In this document: positions 25,403 to 35,635 of the stretch, in pieces
How the letters are laid out: every line of letters starts with the position of its first letter
How positions within the stretch are numbered: position 1 is the stretch's first letter
Assembly: GCF_002846205.1 (NCBI RefSeq)
Contig: NZ_PHKV01000004.1
Location: 62,001 to 126,000, forward strand
Source of the DNA: Xanthomonas prunicola
GTDB lineage: Bacteria > Pseudomonadota > Gammaproteobacteria > Xanthomonadales > Xanthomonadaceae
Reading direction: 5' to 3'
Length of the DNA stretch: 64,000 nucleotides
Position numbers and translations under genes: made by a program
Notes under the pieces: generated by a model
Seen by the model: only the letters and a program-made list of their open reading frames with translations
Databases searched by the model: none
Told to the model about the DNA's origin: nothing

Positions 25403-27760
25403 ATGGACCGTAGAACCTTTCTGCGTCAGGGTATGGCGGCCAGTGCGGCTGTTGGTGCCGGTGCCGCACTGGTAATGCCGGCCACTGCCGCCGCTGCAAC
25501 GGCGCTGCCCGCGCACGCACTTCCCCGCCTAGAGCCGCTGCCTTCGGCAGCGCATGTCGGCAGTACGCTGTGCAGCTTCACTCACCTGCAGCAGCACTGG
25601 ACGGTCTACGAGCATCTGGACGACGCGCAGGGCCAGCTCACGTTGTGGAGCGACAGCGGCATGCTGCGGCTGGACAAGCGCACCGAGCCGGCCTATCCAG
25701 CCGAGGGCAAGCCATACTTCGGGCTGCCGCTGGCCCAGGTGGCGATGGCCGATGCCGACCTGCTTGCCGATCGCTTGCTGCGCGATGGCGACCCGGACGA
25801 GGCGCAGGTGCGTGACGTGGCGCCACCGCCAGCCTCGCTGCTCGATCCCAAGGACAATGGTGGCCGCTGGCCGTGGACCACTTTCGTCGGCACGCGCGAA
25901 AGCCTGGACACCATGCCGATCCTGCCCAACGGCCGCAGTCGCACTTCGCGGCCGGAACATGCCTTCACCGAACTTGGCGAGGAGGCGCTGATCAAACGGC
26001 GCGAAGAAGGCATGTTGGGTGGCTGGATGCCGGCGGTGCGCAAGGTGATGCGCCGCGAGGGCGAGGCCGATGCCTGGTACGACGTGCTGGTGTTTGCCGA
26101 TGTGCGTGCCAGCGACCGCTTTGTTGTGCAGACCTGGCACCGCACGATGCAGGTCCGCGGCGGGCAGATCGTGGCAGTGCACTACACGCACAGCTATCCC
26201 GCATTCGGCGACGTGCGTACGGCGGCCACTGCCGAGCAGTTCTATGCGGCGTTGATCGATTTCGCTGCGTATTGGCAGCAGGCATTGGACGGCACGGTGC
26301 AGGCGCAATTGCCCGATGCGAGCTGGAATGACATGGCCCAGTTCGCGTTCGTGCGCGAGCTGGTAGTGCGCCCCGGTGGCGACTACCCGAAGTACGGCGC
26401 GGTGGAGCGCGACTACTACGGCAACGAATACGATGGTTTCCAGGACACGTTTACCAGCGCGTTTTACGCCAATCTGGAGTGGGGGCGTTTCGCACAAGCT
26501 GCGGCGGTGCTGGACAATTACTTCGATGCGTTCGTGCAGGACGATGGCTTGCCGAATATGCGCGGGCCGGAAGTGGGGCAATTCGGGCTGACCTTGTCGT
26601 TGCTGGCGCGTTATCTGCGTTACACCGGCGATGCGCCACGGCTGCGTCGCTTGCTGCCCAAGATCGCCGCCACCGCGCAGGTGTTATGCGTCTTGCACGA
26701 CCAGGCATTGGCATTGCCGCGCACCGCACAGGGCCATGGCCTGCTGCACGGTTGGAACGAATCCGATGCCTGCCTATTTCCCGATCCATCGCTGTGGTGG
26801 AAGCCGTATTACGCCAATAGCGCGTTGGCCATCCGCGGCTGGGAAGACATCGCACAGGTGTGGAGCACGCTCGGTGGCGACACGGGCCAGGCGACCCTGT
26901 GGCAGCGCCGCGCGACGCAACTGCGTGCAAGACTGCAGGCCAGCCTGCGGGCCAATGTGCGTCGCGATCTCTCGCCGGCGTATGTGGGGCCGTTGCCCGG
27001 CACCAAACTGACCTTCCGCCAATCGCTGCTGCAGGAAAAGCCCAGCGAACAGCAATGGCCGCACCGTGCGTATGCCGAGCTGCTGCAGGCCGATGTGTTG
27101 CCGGACGATCTGGCCAACCTGGTGATCGATTGCGTGCGCGGCCATGGCGGCACCAGCATTGGCGTGGTTGCCAATATCGCGCCGCCGGAGCCGGGCAGCC
27201 GCGATCTGCTCGGTTTCATTTCCTATGGCTATGCGCAACAACTGCTACGGCTGGATCGCATCGAAGAATATCTGCTGTTCGTCTACGCGCACCGCTATCA
27301 GGTGCACACGCGCGGCAGCTGGACGGCCGGCGAGGTCAGCGGCATCACCGGTGGCATGCCGTTGTTTTGCATGCCCGCGCAGATGACCATCCCGCTGCTG
27401 CTGCGCTGGATGTTGGTCAGCGACGACAGCGCAGGTGAGCAGTTGTTTCTTGCCCGTGCGGTACCGCGCGCATGGCTGGGCAGCGGTGCGCCCGTGGGCA
27501 TCACCGCTGCGCCAACGCGCTGGGGGACGGTCACGCTAACCTTGCGCAACGATGCTGCGGCGCGTTGCATCAGTGCCGATGTGCAGTTGCCGGAGCGCGC
27601 ACCCAAACGCACCTGGCTCACCCTGCGTGTACCCGCAGGCACGCGCCTGCAACGCGTGCTGGTGGATGGCACGCCGGTGCGACCGCAAGGCCCGCATGCA
27701 GATCGCGTGGCCTTGCCCGGCGCTGCTGCATTGGTGAAGGTGCAGGCTTGGTACGTGTGA
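25403..27760 (+). CDS. Tat-exported six-hairpin glycosidase-like protein, unclassified
   Basis: 785 residues from the ATG at 25403 (MDRRTFLRQGMAASAAV), whose N-terminus is a twin-arginine signal (RRTFLRQ) with an AAAATALPAHA cleavage region. The middle part (about residues 300-670) has the aromatic- and Asp-rich look of an (alpha/alpha)6 toroid (GNEYDGFQDTFTSAFYANLEW; LHGWNESDACLFPD; WWKPYYANSALAIRGW), with a C-terminal beta-sandwich tail. I cannot assign a GH family by eye. It lies at the head of the arabinofuranosidase block and shares its upstream motif with lhpA and both TonB receptors, so a beta-L-arabinoside- or galactoside-processing role is inferred. Confidence 0.8.
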   Translation: MDRRTFLRQGMAASAAVGAGAALVMPATAAAATALPAHALPRLEPLPSAAHVGSTLCSFTHLQQHWTVYEHLDDAQGQLTLWSDSGMLRLDKRTEPAYPAEGKPYFGLPLAQVAMADADLLADRLLRDGDPDEAQVRDVAPPPASLLDPKDNGGRWPWTTFVGTRESLDTMPILPNGRSRTSRPEHAFTELGEEALIKRREEGMLGGWMPAVRKVMRREGEADAWYDVLVFADVRASDRFVVQTWHRTMQVRGGQIVAVHYTHSYPAFGDVRTAATAEQFYAALIDFAAYWQQALDGTVQAQLPDASWNDMAQFAFVRELVVRPGGDYPKYGAVERDYYGNEYDGFQDTFTSAFYANLEWGRFAQAAAVLDNYFDAFVQDDGLPNMRGPEVGQFGLTLSLLARYLRYTGDAPRLRRLLPKIAATAQVLCVLHDQALALPRTAQGHGLLHGWNESDACLFPDPSLWWKPYYANSALAIRGWEDIAQVWSTLGGDTGQATLWQRRATQLRARLQASLRANVRRDLSPAYVGPLPGTKLTFRQSLLQEKPSEQQWPHRAYAELLQADVLPDDLANLVIDCVRGHGGTSIGVVANIAPPEPGSRDLLGFISYGYAQQLLRLDRIEEYLLFVYAHRYQVHTRGSWTAGEVSGITGGMPLFCMPAQMTIPLLLRWMLVSDDSAGEQLFLARAVPRAWLGSGAPVGITAAPTRWGTVTLTLRNDAAARCISADVQLPERAPKRTWLTLRVPAGTRLQRVLVDGTPVRPQGPHADRVALPGAAALVKVQAWYV

Positions 27761-28220
27761 GCCCAGCGGTGCGATGATCACCCGGCGAGCTGCTGCGATG
27801 GAGCTGCAGCTATCGCGCGCCACAGCGCCGTGTGCGTGCACGCGCTGTGGTTGTTCACAAGAGACCAGGGCACATCGGATGGCTGTGTCGACGTGTCGGT
27901 GCTCAGGCAATGCAGGCATACCTGGAAACAGGCGCAAGCACGCGATTTTCCGCATGTGGTTCGACTAAATTCGTCAAGACGGCGCGGCGGTGTTGCCGCA
28001 AGATTTTTCTAACGCAACGCGTATATGCCAAGGCACGCGCTCTCAGGGGAGAGCAGTGTCGTTTCAGTTGCCGTCCTTGCATTCGTAGACACCTGCCGTT
28101 GAGACGGCAGGCCGCCGCTGCAGTCTCTGTCGTGATCGATCTCCCATCTGTGCGCTGTGCCAGCCCCGGTCGGCCGTGCATGCAGGTGGGCCATTGCCTG
28201 TGTCAGCACAAGGATTTCCG
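27761..28220. other. Long leader region before the first TonB receptor
   Basis: 460 bp with no supported gene. It contains the shared element at 27946-27981 and a hairpin, CTGCCGT-TGAG-ACGGCAG (28093-28110), in what would be the 5' untranslated region. The large distance (about 240 bp) from the element to the ATG implies either a long leader or a second promoter. Confidence 0.5.
27946..27981 (+). promoter_or_regulatory. Bipartite shared element upstream of the first TonB receptor
   Basis: TTTTCCGCATG (27946-27956) and CAAGACG (27975-27981) are 29 bp apart start to start. The copy before the second receptor (40067-40102) has the same two words at the same spacing, and AAAT is also shared in the gap. 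It precedes the receptor start by about 240 bp. Confidence 0.5.
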
Positions 28221-31037
28221 ATGTCGCCCAGCCGCACTGCTGTTGCTTCTAAGCGCCTTGCCTTGCAGATCACCGTGCTCGCTAACGCGCTGATGTTCGC
28301 GCTAGCCGTCACCTCGTTGCCGGCCGCGGCGCAGCAGCCTAGCGATGGCGCAGACGATGCCACCCAGACGTTGGATCAAATCAATGTCACCGGCACCCAT
28401 CTGCGCCGCGTCGATGCCGAAACCGCCAGCCCGGTGGTGGTGATCGACCGCCAGCGCATCGAAGACAGCGGGCAGAGCACACTGGGGCAACTGCTGCAGC
28501 GCTTGCCGATGATGGCCGGCTTCCAGGCCGGGCCGTCGCTCAATTCCGGCTTCAGTCACGGCCGTGCGCTGGTGTCGCTACGCAATCTTGGGCCCGAGCG
28601 TACGCTGGTGCTGGTCAACGGCCATCGCATGGCTGGACCTGCCAGTAGTGTGGCATCGGCACCGGGCGTGGACGTCAATGCAATCCCCGCGGCGATGGTG
28701 GAGCGGGTGGAAGTGCTCACCGACGGTGCGTCGTCGGTGTACGGCTCCGATGCGATCGGTGGCGTGGTCAATGTCATTCTCAAGGACAAATACGATGGCG
28801 TTGCCGCCACCGTGGACTACGCGCAGAGCACGCATGGCGATGCCAACCGGCGCACGCTCGGGCTGGAATGGGGCAAGACCTGGGACCGTGGTGGGCTGAT
28901 CCTGGGGCTTGGTCGTAACTCGATGAACCCGGTGTTCAATCGCGACCGCGGTTATGCCGCCAAGGCGGTGGAATATCTTGATGGGCATGTCAGCGAGATC
29001 CGCGGCGCCAATACCCGGGCCTTCCTGACCGATGGGCGCGTGCTGACGCCGGTGAGCGGCGTGGCGCCTGGTCCGGTCGGCGAAGATGCTTTCCGCCCCT
29101 ACAATCGCGCCACCGACAGCTACAACGTCTACGACACGCAGTACCTGATCACCCCAATCGTACGCACCAACGCTTCGCTGCACGGCAGTTTCGACGTGAC
29201 CCCGGCGGTACAGGCCTATGTGGATGTCTTCTGGACGCGCAGCAAAACGGTCTCGCGCCTGGATGCCTACGGCCTGGAAATGCCGGACGCCGTGGACAAC
29301 GACTACAACCCGTTCGGCGATCAACTGGACGCCTACTATGTGCGCTCCCCGCAGGCCAATACGCGCGTCTACACCTCCACCATGTTCCAGACCAACATCG
29401 TTGCCGGCCTGCGTGGGCGCGTCGCCGATAGCAGCTGGCAGTGGGATGCGGCGGCAGGCTATGCGAACTACAAGGATACCTTGGTACGTAACGGGTTCTC
29501 GGTGACATCCAAATTGAATAACGCGGTTGGCGCGTCGTTCCTGGACAGCGATGGAGTGGTCAAGTGCGGCGCGCCCGGTGCGGTGATTGCCGGCTGCACG
29601 CCGATCAACGTCTTCAATCCCAACGATCCGGCCACCATCGCCGCATTGCGAGGCACCCAGTTGGCGGTGGATCTGATCGACAAGAGCCAGATGCGCTTTG
29701 TCGATATCAGCGCCAATGGCGACCTGTTCAAACTGCCAGCCGGCGCGGTGCAGGCGGCAGTCGGCCTGGTCTATCGCACCAACAAGTTCGCCCAGGGCAC
29801 CAGCAGCGCGGTGGCTGCCGCCGATGCCGATGGCAATTGCGACTACAACGATGGCTGCATCCTCAAACAGGGGCGCGACGAGTCGGTGAGAGAAGCCTAT
29901 GCAGAACTGCTGGTGCCGCTGCTGAAGGACGCGCCCTTGGCCAACGTGTTGAACCTGAATCTCGGATCGCGCTATTCCAAGTACGACGCCTGGGGCAACA
30001 CCACCAACAGCAAGGTCGCGATCGAATGGCGGCCAATTGCGAATCTATTGGTGCGCGCGACCGGCTCGCAGGTCTTCCGGGCGCCGGCCTTGGGCGATTT
30101 GTATGGCTCGCCCTACAACGCTGTGATCGACAATACCGGCGATTTTCAGGACCCGTGCACGGGCTTCACCGGTGCGCCAAACCCGGCCTGCGCGAATGTG
30201 CCCAACGATGGCAGCTTCACCAACACCGCGCAGTTCAACGTGGTGACTTCCGGCGCCAATAACGTGGGCTTCAAGCTCAAGCCCGAGCGTGGCCGTTCCT
30301 ACAACGTTGGCTTGGTCTACGACCCGGATCAGGTACGTGGGTTATCGCTCAACGTGGACAGTTGGCGAGTCGTGCTGGACGACATGCTGAGCGGTGTCGG
30401 CTATCAGCAGGTCGTCAGCGATTGCTTTGATGGCAGTGAAGCTGCGTTCTGCCCGCTGATTCAACGCGACGCCGCGGGCCAGTTGACGCGCGTGTCGGTG
30501 CCGTTCGCGTACAACAGCGGCAAGGTCGATATTCGCGGCTACGACGCCGGCGTTCATTACACGCTGGCCGAGACCGCCTGGGGCGCGTTTGCGGCGGGGC
30601 TGGATGCCACGTTCTTTTCCAGCTATCGCTTTGCGGGCGATGCGCATAACTACGTTGGCGAAAATTCCAGTTGGGGCAACATGCCGCGCTGGCGCGCGGT
30701 CGCTAATCTGGCCTGGGACAAAGGCCCGTGGCATGCGAGTTGGAGCACCCGCTACCTGGGGCGCACCGTCAACGGTAGCCAGTACGAAAATTTCTGCGCC
30801 GACACCAATGCCGATGGCAGTTGCGCCTATTTCCGGATCGGCTCGGTGGTGTATCACGACGCCTCGTTGAGCCGGAAGATTGCATCGCTGCACAGCACGG
30901 TGGCGGTGGGTGTCGACAATCTGGGCGACCGTAAGCCGCCGCGCTTCTACAGCTACTCCAATGCGGCCAATACCGAAGCGAGCACGTACGACACGCTGGG
31001 GCGGTATTTCTGGGGCCGGCTACGAGTGGAGTTTTAG
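28221..31037 (+). CDS. TonB-dependent outer-membrane receptor (glycan block, copy 1)
   Basis: 938 residues from the ATG at 28221 (MSPSRTAVASKRLALQ), preceded by AAGGATTTCC. A signal peptide ends around SLPAAAQQ. The plug domain is at about residues 50-175 (VTGTHLRRVDAETASPVVVI; LVLVNGHRM; EVLTDGASSVYGSDAIGGVVN), then a 22-strand-type barrel ending in aromatic Phe (RLRVEF). No N-terminal STN signalling domain. Such receptors import large nutrients with TonB energy; the position directly before the GH121-like and GH43 genes suggests uptake of arabino-oligosaccharides or Hyp-glycopeptides. Paralog of 40373-43267. Confidence 0.95.
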   Translation: MSPSRTAVASKRLALQITVLANALMFALAVTSLPAAAQQPSDGADDATQTLDQINVTGTHLRRVDAETASPVVVIDRQRIEDSGQSTLGQLLQRLPMMAGFQAGPSLNSGFSHGRALVSLRNLGPERTLVLVNGHRMAGPASSVASAPGVDVNAIPAAMVERVEVLTDGASSVYGSDAIGGVVNVILKDKYDGVAATVDYAQSTHGDANRRTLGLEWGKTWDRGGLILGLGRNSMNPVFNRDRGYAAKAVEYLDGHVSEIRGANTRAFLTDGRVLTPVSGVAPGPVGEDAFRPYNRATDSYNVYDTQYLITPIVRTNASLHGSFDVTPAVQAYVDVFWTRSKTVSRLDAYGLEMPDAVDNDYNPFGDQLDAYYVRSPQANTRVYTSTMFQTNIVAGLRGRVADSSWQWDAAAGYANYKDTLVRNGFSVTSKLNNAVGASFLDSDGVVKCGAPGAVIAGCTPINVFNPNDPATIAALRGTQLAVDLIDKSQMRFVDISANGDLFKLPAGAVQAAVGLVYRTNKFAQGTSSAVAAADADGNCDYNDGCILKQGRDESVREAYAELLVPLLKDAPLANVLNLNLGSRYSKYDAWGNTTNSKVAIEWRPIANLLVRATGSQVFRAPALGDLYGSPYNAVIDNTGDFQDPCTGFTGAPNPACANVPNDGSFTNTAQFNVVTSGANNVGFKLKPERGRSYNVGLVYDPDQVRGLSLNVDSWRVVLDDMLSGVGYQQVVSDCFDGSEAAFCPLIQRDAAGQLTRVSVPFAYNSGKVDIRGYDAGVHYTLAETAWGAFAAGLDATFFSSYRFAGDAHNYVGENSSWGNMPRWRAVANLAWDKGPWHASWSTRYLGRTVNGSQYENFCADTNADGSCAYFRIGSVVYHDASLSRKIASLHSTVAVGVDNLGDRKPPRFYSYSNAANTEASTYDTLGRYFWGRLRVEF

Positions 31038-31276
31038 ACGCGGCTAGCAAAACAGAGCGAGCAGTCGTCGGGCGGATGTGAGGGGGACGCGGAGATGTTC
31101 GCTTTGCATCGCTGCACTTCGTGTTGACGCAGGTGTTGCCAGCGCAAACAACTATGGTGAGGCGGGCTGCAGTACAACGGTTGCGATGCAGTGGGGAGTA
31201 GTGCAGCCGTCTATTGTCCGATGCGCGCCAGCCGCCGCATCGATCGCACTGTTTTGCACGCTAAAGGGATGGATGC

Positions 31277-34200
31277 ATGAGGGATTTACGCTGGAAGTCG
31301 TTCCTGGCTCGGCACCGGCGCTGGTTGCGCGTGACCCGGCGCACCGGCGCTGCAGCGCTGTTGTGGACATGCATCATGCTTGGTTGGCCACTTGCAGCCG
31401 CACAGGAAGCGCCGATCGCTCAGCCCAACGCAATGATCGGCGAGCCGCTGTTTCGCGGCCTGGACCATCCGATGCCCGACAGCGCCGTGCCGTTTGCACC
31501 GGGCGGGCAGCTGGCGAGGATCTACGCTGCCGATGTTGCGCATGGGGCAGGGCAGGCGCCGGGCAATGATTTCTGGATCGACCGCATGCTGGTGCGCGAG
31601 GGGACCGGCGGCGGCTTCGAGGATCGGAACGACTGGCTGTTTACCCGTGGTCGCGCCGCATATCTGACGTATCACGAGCCTGATGCGCCGGGATTCGTGG
31701 GGCAGGTGGCGTATTGGCATGCCACCGACTACGACGCGATGTTCCGCATCTACGCCACGCTGGGCAAGCGACATGTCCAATGGAAGGAGCGTTCGCAGCA
31801 GCGGCGGCAGACACCGAGTTATTTCACAACGGTGTTCGAAGATGCCGGCGTGGGCGTGCGCATGCGGCTGGTCAAGTACATCACCGAGCAGAACGTGGCG
31901 GTGGCCAGCGTCGTGCTGTCCAGTCTGGATGGGGCGGCGCACACGGTATCGCTGCAAGCCGTGTCCCCGATTGCCCAGCACGCCGATGGCAATGAGCTGA
32001 CCGGCGCATTCGACGCCTATAACCACATCACGACGGTCTTCCCGCGTCTTTCCGGCGATGGATTCCATGTCGAGGGGCAACGCCTGGTTCGCGAGATCGA
32101 CATCCCCGCGAGCGGCGAAACCGTGGCAATCAAGCTGCAGCTCGGCATGCTCACCCGCGAGTTGCCCGAAGCGCGCGCCGAGTACACGCGCATTGCCGCG
32201 CAGACACCGCAGCAGGCCTACCAGCAGCACGTGGCCAGCTACAACCACTGGTGGGTGGACAACCTGCCGTACCTGGATACGCCCAACGAGAACATCAGCA
32301 AGAGCCTGTTCTATCGCTGGTGGGTGCTGCGCTTCAACTTTCTCGATGCCAACGTCCCCGGCAACGACTACCAGTTTCCGGTGGCCATCGAGGGCGTGCT
32401 TGGCTACGACAATGCCATCGTGTTGACCGCCGGGATGTTCCTGGACGATCTGAAATACCTGCGTAATCCGCTGTACGCCTATGGCACCTGGCTCAGCGCG
32501 GGCGAAACCGCCGGCGGCGGCAAGTACACCGACAACCCCGGCTCGCCGGAGAACTGGTCCAATTCCTACGCGCAATACATCACTGCCGCCGCATGGCGGT
32601 CGATGCAGATCCACGGCGGGCCGGTGGCGCTGGCGGGCAAGCTGGCACGCTATGGCAGTGGTGACGTGGACGGCGTGCTGGCCGCCTACGATCTCAATCA
32701 CAACGGCTTGATCGAATACGACTGGGCGGCGATGACGGGTAACGATGCCGATGCGGTGTCGTTCGATTGGGCCGACCAGCATGGCCAGATCCGCATGGAC
32801 CGCACCGAGAGTGCCTACGTCTACGCCAACGCGCAGGCGGCAGCGCAGGCCGCAACGCTCGCCGGCGATACCGCCACTGCGCAGCGCATGCAGGCCACTG
32901 CGCGCCGCATCCGCAAGGCCACGCTGGAGGTGTTGTGGCAGGATCACAGTGGCACCCCCGATTCGGTCGGCCTGTATGGCGACCTGCTCAAGCATCGCCA
33001 AGCCAGCGGCCCTCGGCTGGCGGTCGATTGGAAGGAAACCAACAACTACTATCCCTTCAGCGTCGGTTTGATGCCCAAGCAGGGCGATGCCGACTACGAC
33101 CCCAAGTATGTGCGTGCATTGCGGCTGTTCGCCGATGCAGCGCAGTACCCGCTGTTTCCGTTCTACACCGCCAACCAGGTGGACATGCAGGCGCGCGGCA
33201 GCGGCTCGGATGTGGGCAGTAATAATTTTTCCACCATCAATGCGACCGTGGCATTCCGTTTGTTCGGCTCGGCACTGCGCGATTACCCCAGTCCGTATTT
33301 GAACGCGCAGAGCTATCGCAAATTGCTGTACTGGAACGCCTGGGCGCCCTATATCAATGGCGACAACCGCTATCCGGATCAGAACGAATTCTGGGCCAAG
33401 GGCAGTGCCAGCCGTGGCGGCAAGATCGGTTACCGCTCGTGGATCCACCACACCCAGCTGGGCGCGACCAACTTCACCATGATCGAGGATGCGATGGGCT
33501 TTCGCCCGCGCAGCGACGGTAAGATCGAGTTGTATCCGATCGATATCGGCTGGGATCATTTTGCCGCCGACAATCTACGCTATCGCGACCGCAATCTGAG
33601 CATCGTCTGGGATCGTGATGGCAGCCACTACGGCGGGCGCATCCCGAAGGGCTATAGCGTCTATCTGGATGGCCGCCTGGCATTCCGCGTGGATCGGCTG
33701 GCACACGTGATCTACGACCCGACCAGCGGACAGGTCAGCGCCGCGCCGGATGCGGTCAATGGCAATGGCGCCGCGCAAGTGCTCCAAGCCCATCCTGCAA
33801 CAGTGGCCTCGATCACGCAGGTGTCGTTCGCTGCCGGCACGCGGATCGCGCAGATCCTGGCCAACGCTGGTGTGGATGTGGCACTGCCGCCCGCGCATAG
33901 CCGCAACCTGGCACAGGGTGCACGTGTCAGCGCCAGTTTTGCTGCAGCGGGGTTGCCGGCAACGGCGGCAGTAGATGGCAGTACTGCCAGTACGCCGTTC
34001 TGGGGGACCGCAGGCTCGCCGTCGGCCAGCGACTGGATCGCACTGGACCTGGGCGGCATGCGGACGTTGGATCAAGTGGTGCTGTACTTCTATCGCAGCT
34101 CGTCGCCGGGCGGTGATCAGAACGGCTTTCCGTCCGGAACGCAGCCTGGCTACGCAGCACCGTGGATCTACGCCGTGCAATATCAGGACATCAGCGGGGC

Positions 34201-35635
34201 GTGGAAGAACGTTCCCGGGCAGGTGCGCGATGCCACGATGGCAGAAGGCAATCGCAATCGGGTGCGCTTTCCGGCGATCCATACCGCAGCGCTGCGCGTG
34301 GTGGTGACCCATGCTGGCACGGCGCGCACCGGCATCAAGGAAATCCAGCTGTTCGACAGCGGCTTGCCGGCGCCGGCGTTTGCGGGCAATGCGCCGCCGC
34401 AGGTGCAGGCATGGCAGTTGGACACGCCGGGTGCCGATGGCGCGATGGTGGTGCAGGCGCGCGTCGGCGATGACGGCTTGCCCAATGGCACGCTGCAGGC
34501 CCGCTGGCGCGTGCAGCAGGCACCGGAAGGCGGCGATGCGGTGTTTGCCGATGCGGCTGCGCTGCAGACGTCGGTGCGTTTCACCCGTGCCGGGCAGTAC
34601 ACCTTGCGTCTGGTTGCCAACGATGGGGCACTGATGGGGCATGCCGATGTGCAGGTCAACGCACCGGCCTCTCGCCCACTGCAGAGCATTGCGTTGCAGG
34701 CCATGGCCAGCGTCAGTGCGCAACTCACCGGCATGCAGTACCGCGTGCAGGCCTTGAACGATGGTTTCATTCCACAGCCGGGCAGTTTTCCCAGTGGCAG
34801 CCTGCGCTGGGGCAGCTATGGGCTCGACCAGCCCGCAACGGTGTGGTTGCAATATCAGTGGCCGCGTCCGGTGCGTCTATCGTCCAGTGCGCTCTACCTG
34901 TGGAACGACCAGCCCAACGGCGGGGTGGCCGCGCCTGCCGGCTGGAAGTTGCAGATGCTGCAGGACGGACGTTGGCAGGACATCGTCAGCAAGAGCGGGT
35001 ATCCGATTGCGGCGGCGGCCACCGGCGCGGCGAGCACCGCCAGCTTTGCGCCGGTGGTGACCACCGGGCTGCGCGTGGTGTTGACGACCCAGACCACGGC
35101 CGACGGGCACGCCGCCATTGGCGTGGACGAATGGCAGGCGCTATCTGAGTTGCCCAAACAGATGGAGACGATCGATCTACGCGCGGCCCCCGGGCAGATG
35201 CCGACGCTGCCGCAGGAGATCACCGCGTTCTTTGCCGATGGCAGCGTGCTGCCGGTGGCGGTGCAGTGGTCCGAGCTGGCCGCCAGCCGCCTGGGCCGCG
35301 AAGGTGCGGTGGAACTGCAAGGCCTGGTCGAAGGCGCGATTCCCGTCAAGGCCACCGTCTGGGTACGCGCAACCCCGCCCGGGCAGATCAACACCGTGCA
35401 GCCATTGCCGACGGTGACTGCGGTGGTCGGGCATGCACCGACGCTACCGGGCTTTGTCACGGTGCAATACAACGACGGCTCGCGTGAACGCGTGCCGGTG
35501 CAATGGCCCACCTTGCCAGCCGCGCGTTACGCACAGCCTGGGCAGATCCAGCTCACCGGCACCGCGCAAGGGCGTGCACCCACCCAGAAAGTGTCGGTGC
35601 CCCTGGTGTTGCAGATCAAGGAGGTGACACCATGA
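31277..35635 (+). CDS. GH121-like beta-L-arabinobiosidase candidate, multidomain secreted enzyme
   Basis: 1452 residues from the ATG at 31277 (TAAAGGGATGG upstream), with a signal peptide ending near WPLAAAQEA. N-terminal beta-sandwich (about 50-330), then an (alpha/alpha)6 catalytic region (about 340-790: FYRWWVLRFNFLDANVPGND; VLGYDNAIV; WKETNNYYPFS; GSDVGSNNFSTINA). Next come an F5/8-C-like module (about 880-1030), an Ig/PKD-like linker, a second F5/8-C-like module (about 1135-1290) and two bacterial Ig-like repeats (ITAFFADGSVLPVAVQW; VTVQYNDGSRERVPVQW). Size, modules and linkage to GH43 and GH146 genes fit HypBA2-type enzymes that cut Hyp-linked beta-arabino-oligosaccharides; a comparable set was characterised in X. 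euvesicatoria (from memory). Overlaps the GH43 gene (ATGA). GH family assignment is moderate. Confidence 0.8.
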   Translation: MRDLRWKSFLARHRRWLRVTRRTGAAALLWTCIMLGWPLAAAQEAPIAQPNAMIGEPLFRGLDHPMPDSAVPFAPGGQLARIYAADVAHGAGQAPGNDFWIDRMLVREGTGGGFEDRNDWLFTRGRAAYLTYHEPDAPGFVGQVAYWHATDYDAMFRIYATLGKRHVQWKERSQQRRQTPSYFTTVFEDAGVGVRMRLVKYITEQNVAVASVVLSSLDGAAHTVSLQAVSPIAQHADGNELTGAFDAYNHITTVFPRLSGDGFHVEGQRLVREIDIPASGETVAIKLQLGMLTRELPEARAEYTRIAAQTPQQAYQQHVASYNHWWVDNLPYLDTPNENISKSLFYRWWVLRFNFLDANVPGNDYQFPVAIEGVLGYDNAIVLTAGMFLDDLKYLRNPLYAYGTWLSAGETAGGGKYTDNPGSPENWSNSYAQYITAAAWRSMQIHGGPVALAGKLARYGSGDVDGVLAAYDLNHNGLIEYDWAAMTGNDADAVSFDWADQHGQIRMDRTESAYVYANAQAAAQAATLAGDTATAQRMQATARRIRKATLEVLWQDHSGTPDSVGLYGDLLKHRQASGPRLAVDWKETNNYYPFSVGLMPKQGDADYDPKYVRALRLFADAAQYPLFPFYTANQVDMQARGSGSDVGSNNFSTINATVAFRLFGSALRDYPSPYLNAQSYRKLLYWNAWAPYINGDNRYPDQNEFWAKGSASRGGKIGYRSWIHHTQLGATNFTMIEDAMGFRPRSDGKIELYPIDIGWDHFAADNLRYRDRNLSIVWDRDGSHYGGRIPKGYSVYLDGRLAFRVDRLAHVIYDPTSGQVSAAPDAVNGNGAAQVLQAHPATVASITQVSFAAGTRIAQILANAGVDVALPPAHSRNLAQGARVSASFAAAGLPATAAVDGSTASTPFWGTAGSPSASDWIALDLGGMRTLDQVVLYFYRSSSPGGDQNGFPSGTQPGYAAPWIYAVQYQDISGAWKNVPGQVRDATMAEGNRNRVRFPAIHTAALRVVVTHAGTARTGIKEIQLFDSGLPAPAFAGNAPPQVQAWQLDTPGADGAMVVQARVGDDGLPNGTLQARWRVQQAPEGGDAVFADAAALQTSVRFTRAGQYTLRLVANDGALMGHADVQVNAPASRPLQSIALQAMASVSAQLTGMQYRVQALNDGFIPQPGSFPSGSLRWGSYGLDQPATVWLQYQWPRPVRLSSSALYLWNDQPNGGVAAPAGWKLQMLQDGRWQDIVSKSGYPIAAAATGAASTASFAPVVTTGLRVVLTTQTTADGHAAIGVDEWQALSELPKQMETIDLRAAPGQMPTLPQEITAFFADGSVLPVAVQWSELAASRLGREGAVELQGLVEGAIPVKATVWVRATPPGQINTVQPLPTVTAVVGHAPTLPGFVTVQYNDGSRERVPVQWPTLPAARYAQPGQIQLTGTAQGRAPTQKVSVPLVLQIKEVTP

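Noticed and set aside
31286-33559. 757-residue open frame on the minus strand opposite the GH121-like gene
   Set aside because: Antisense shadow of a long GC-rich gene with no recognisable domain.
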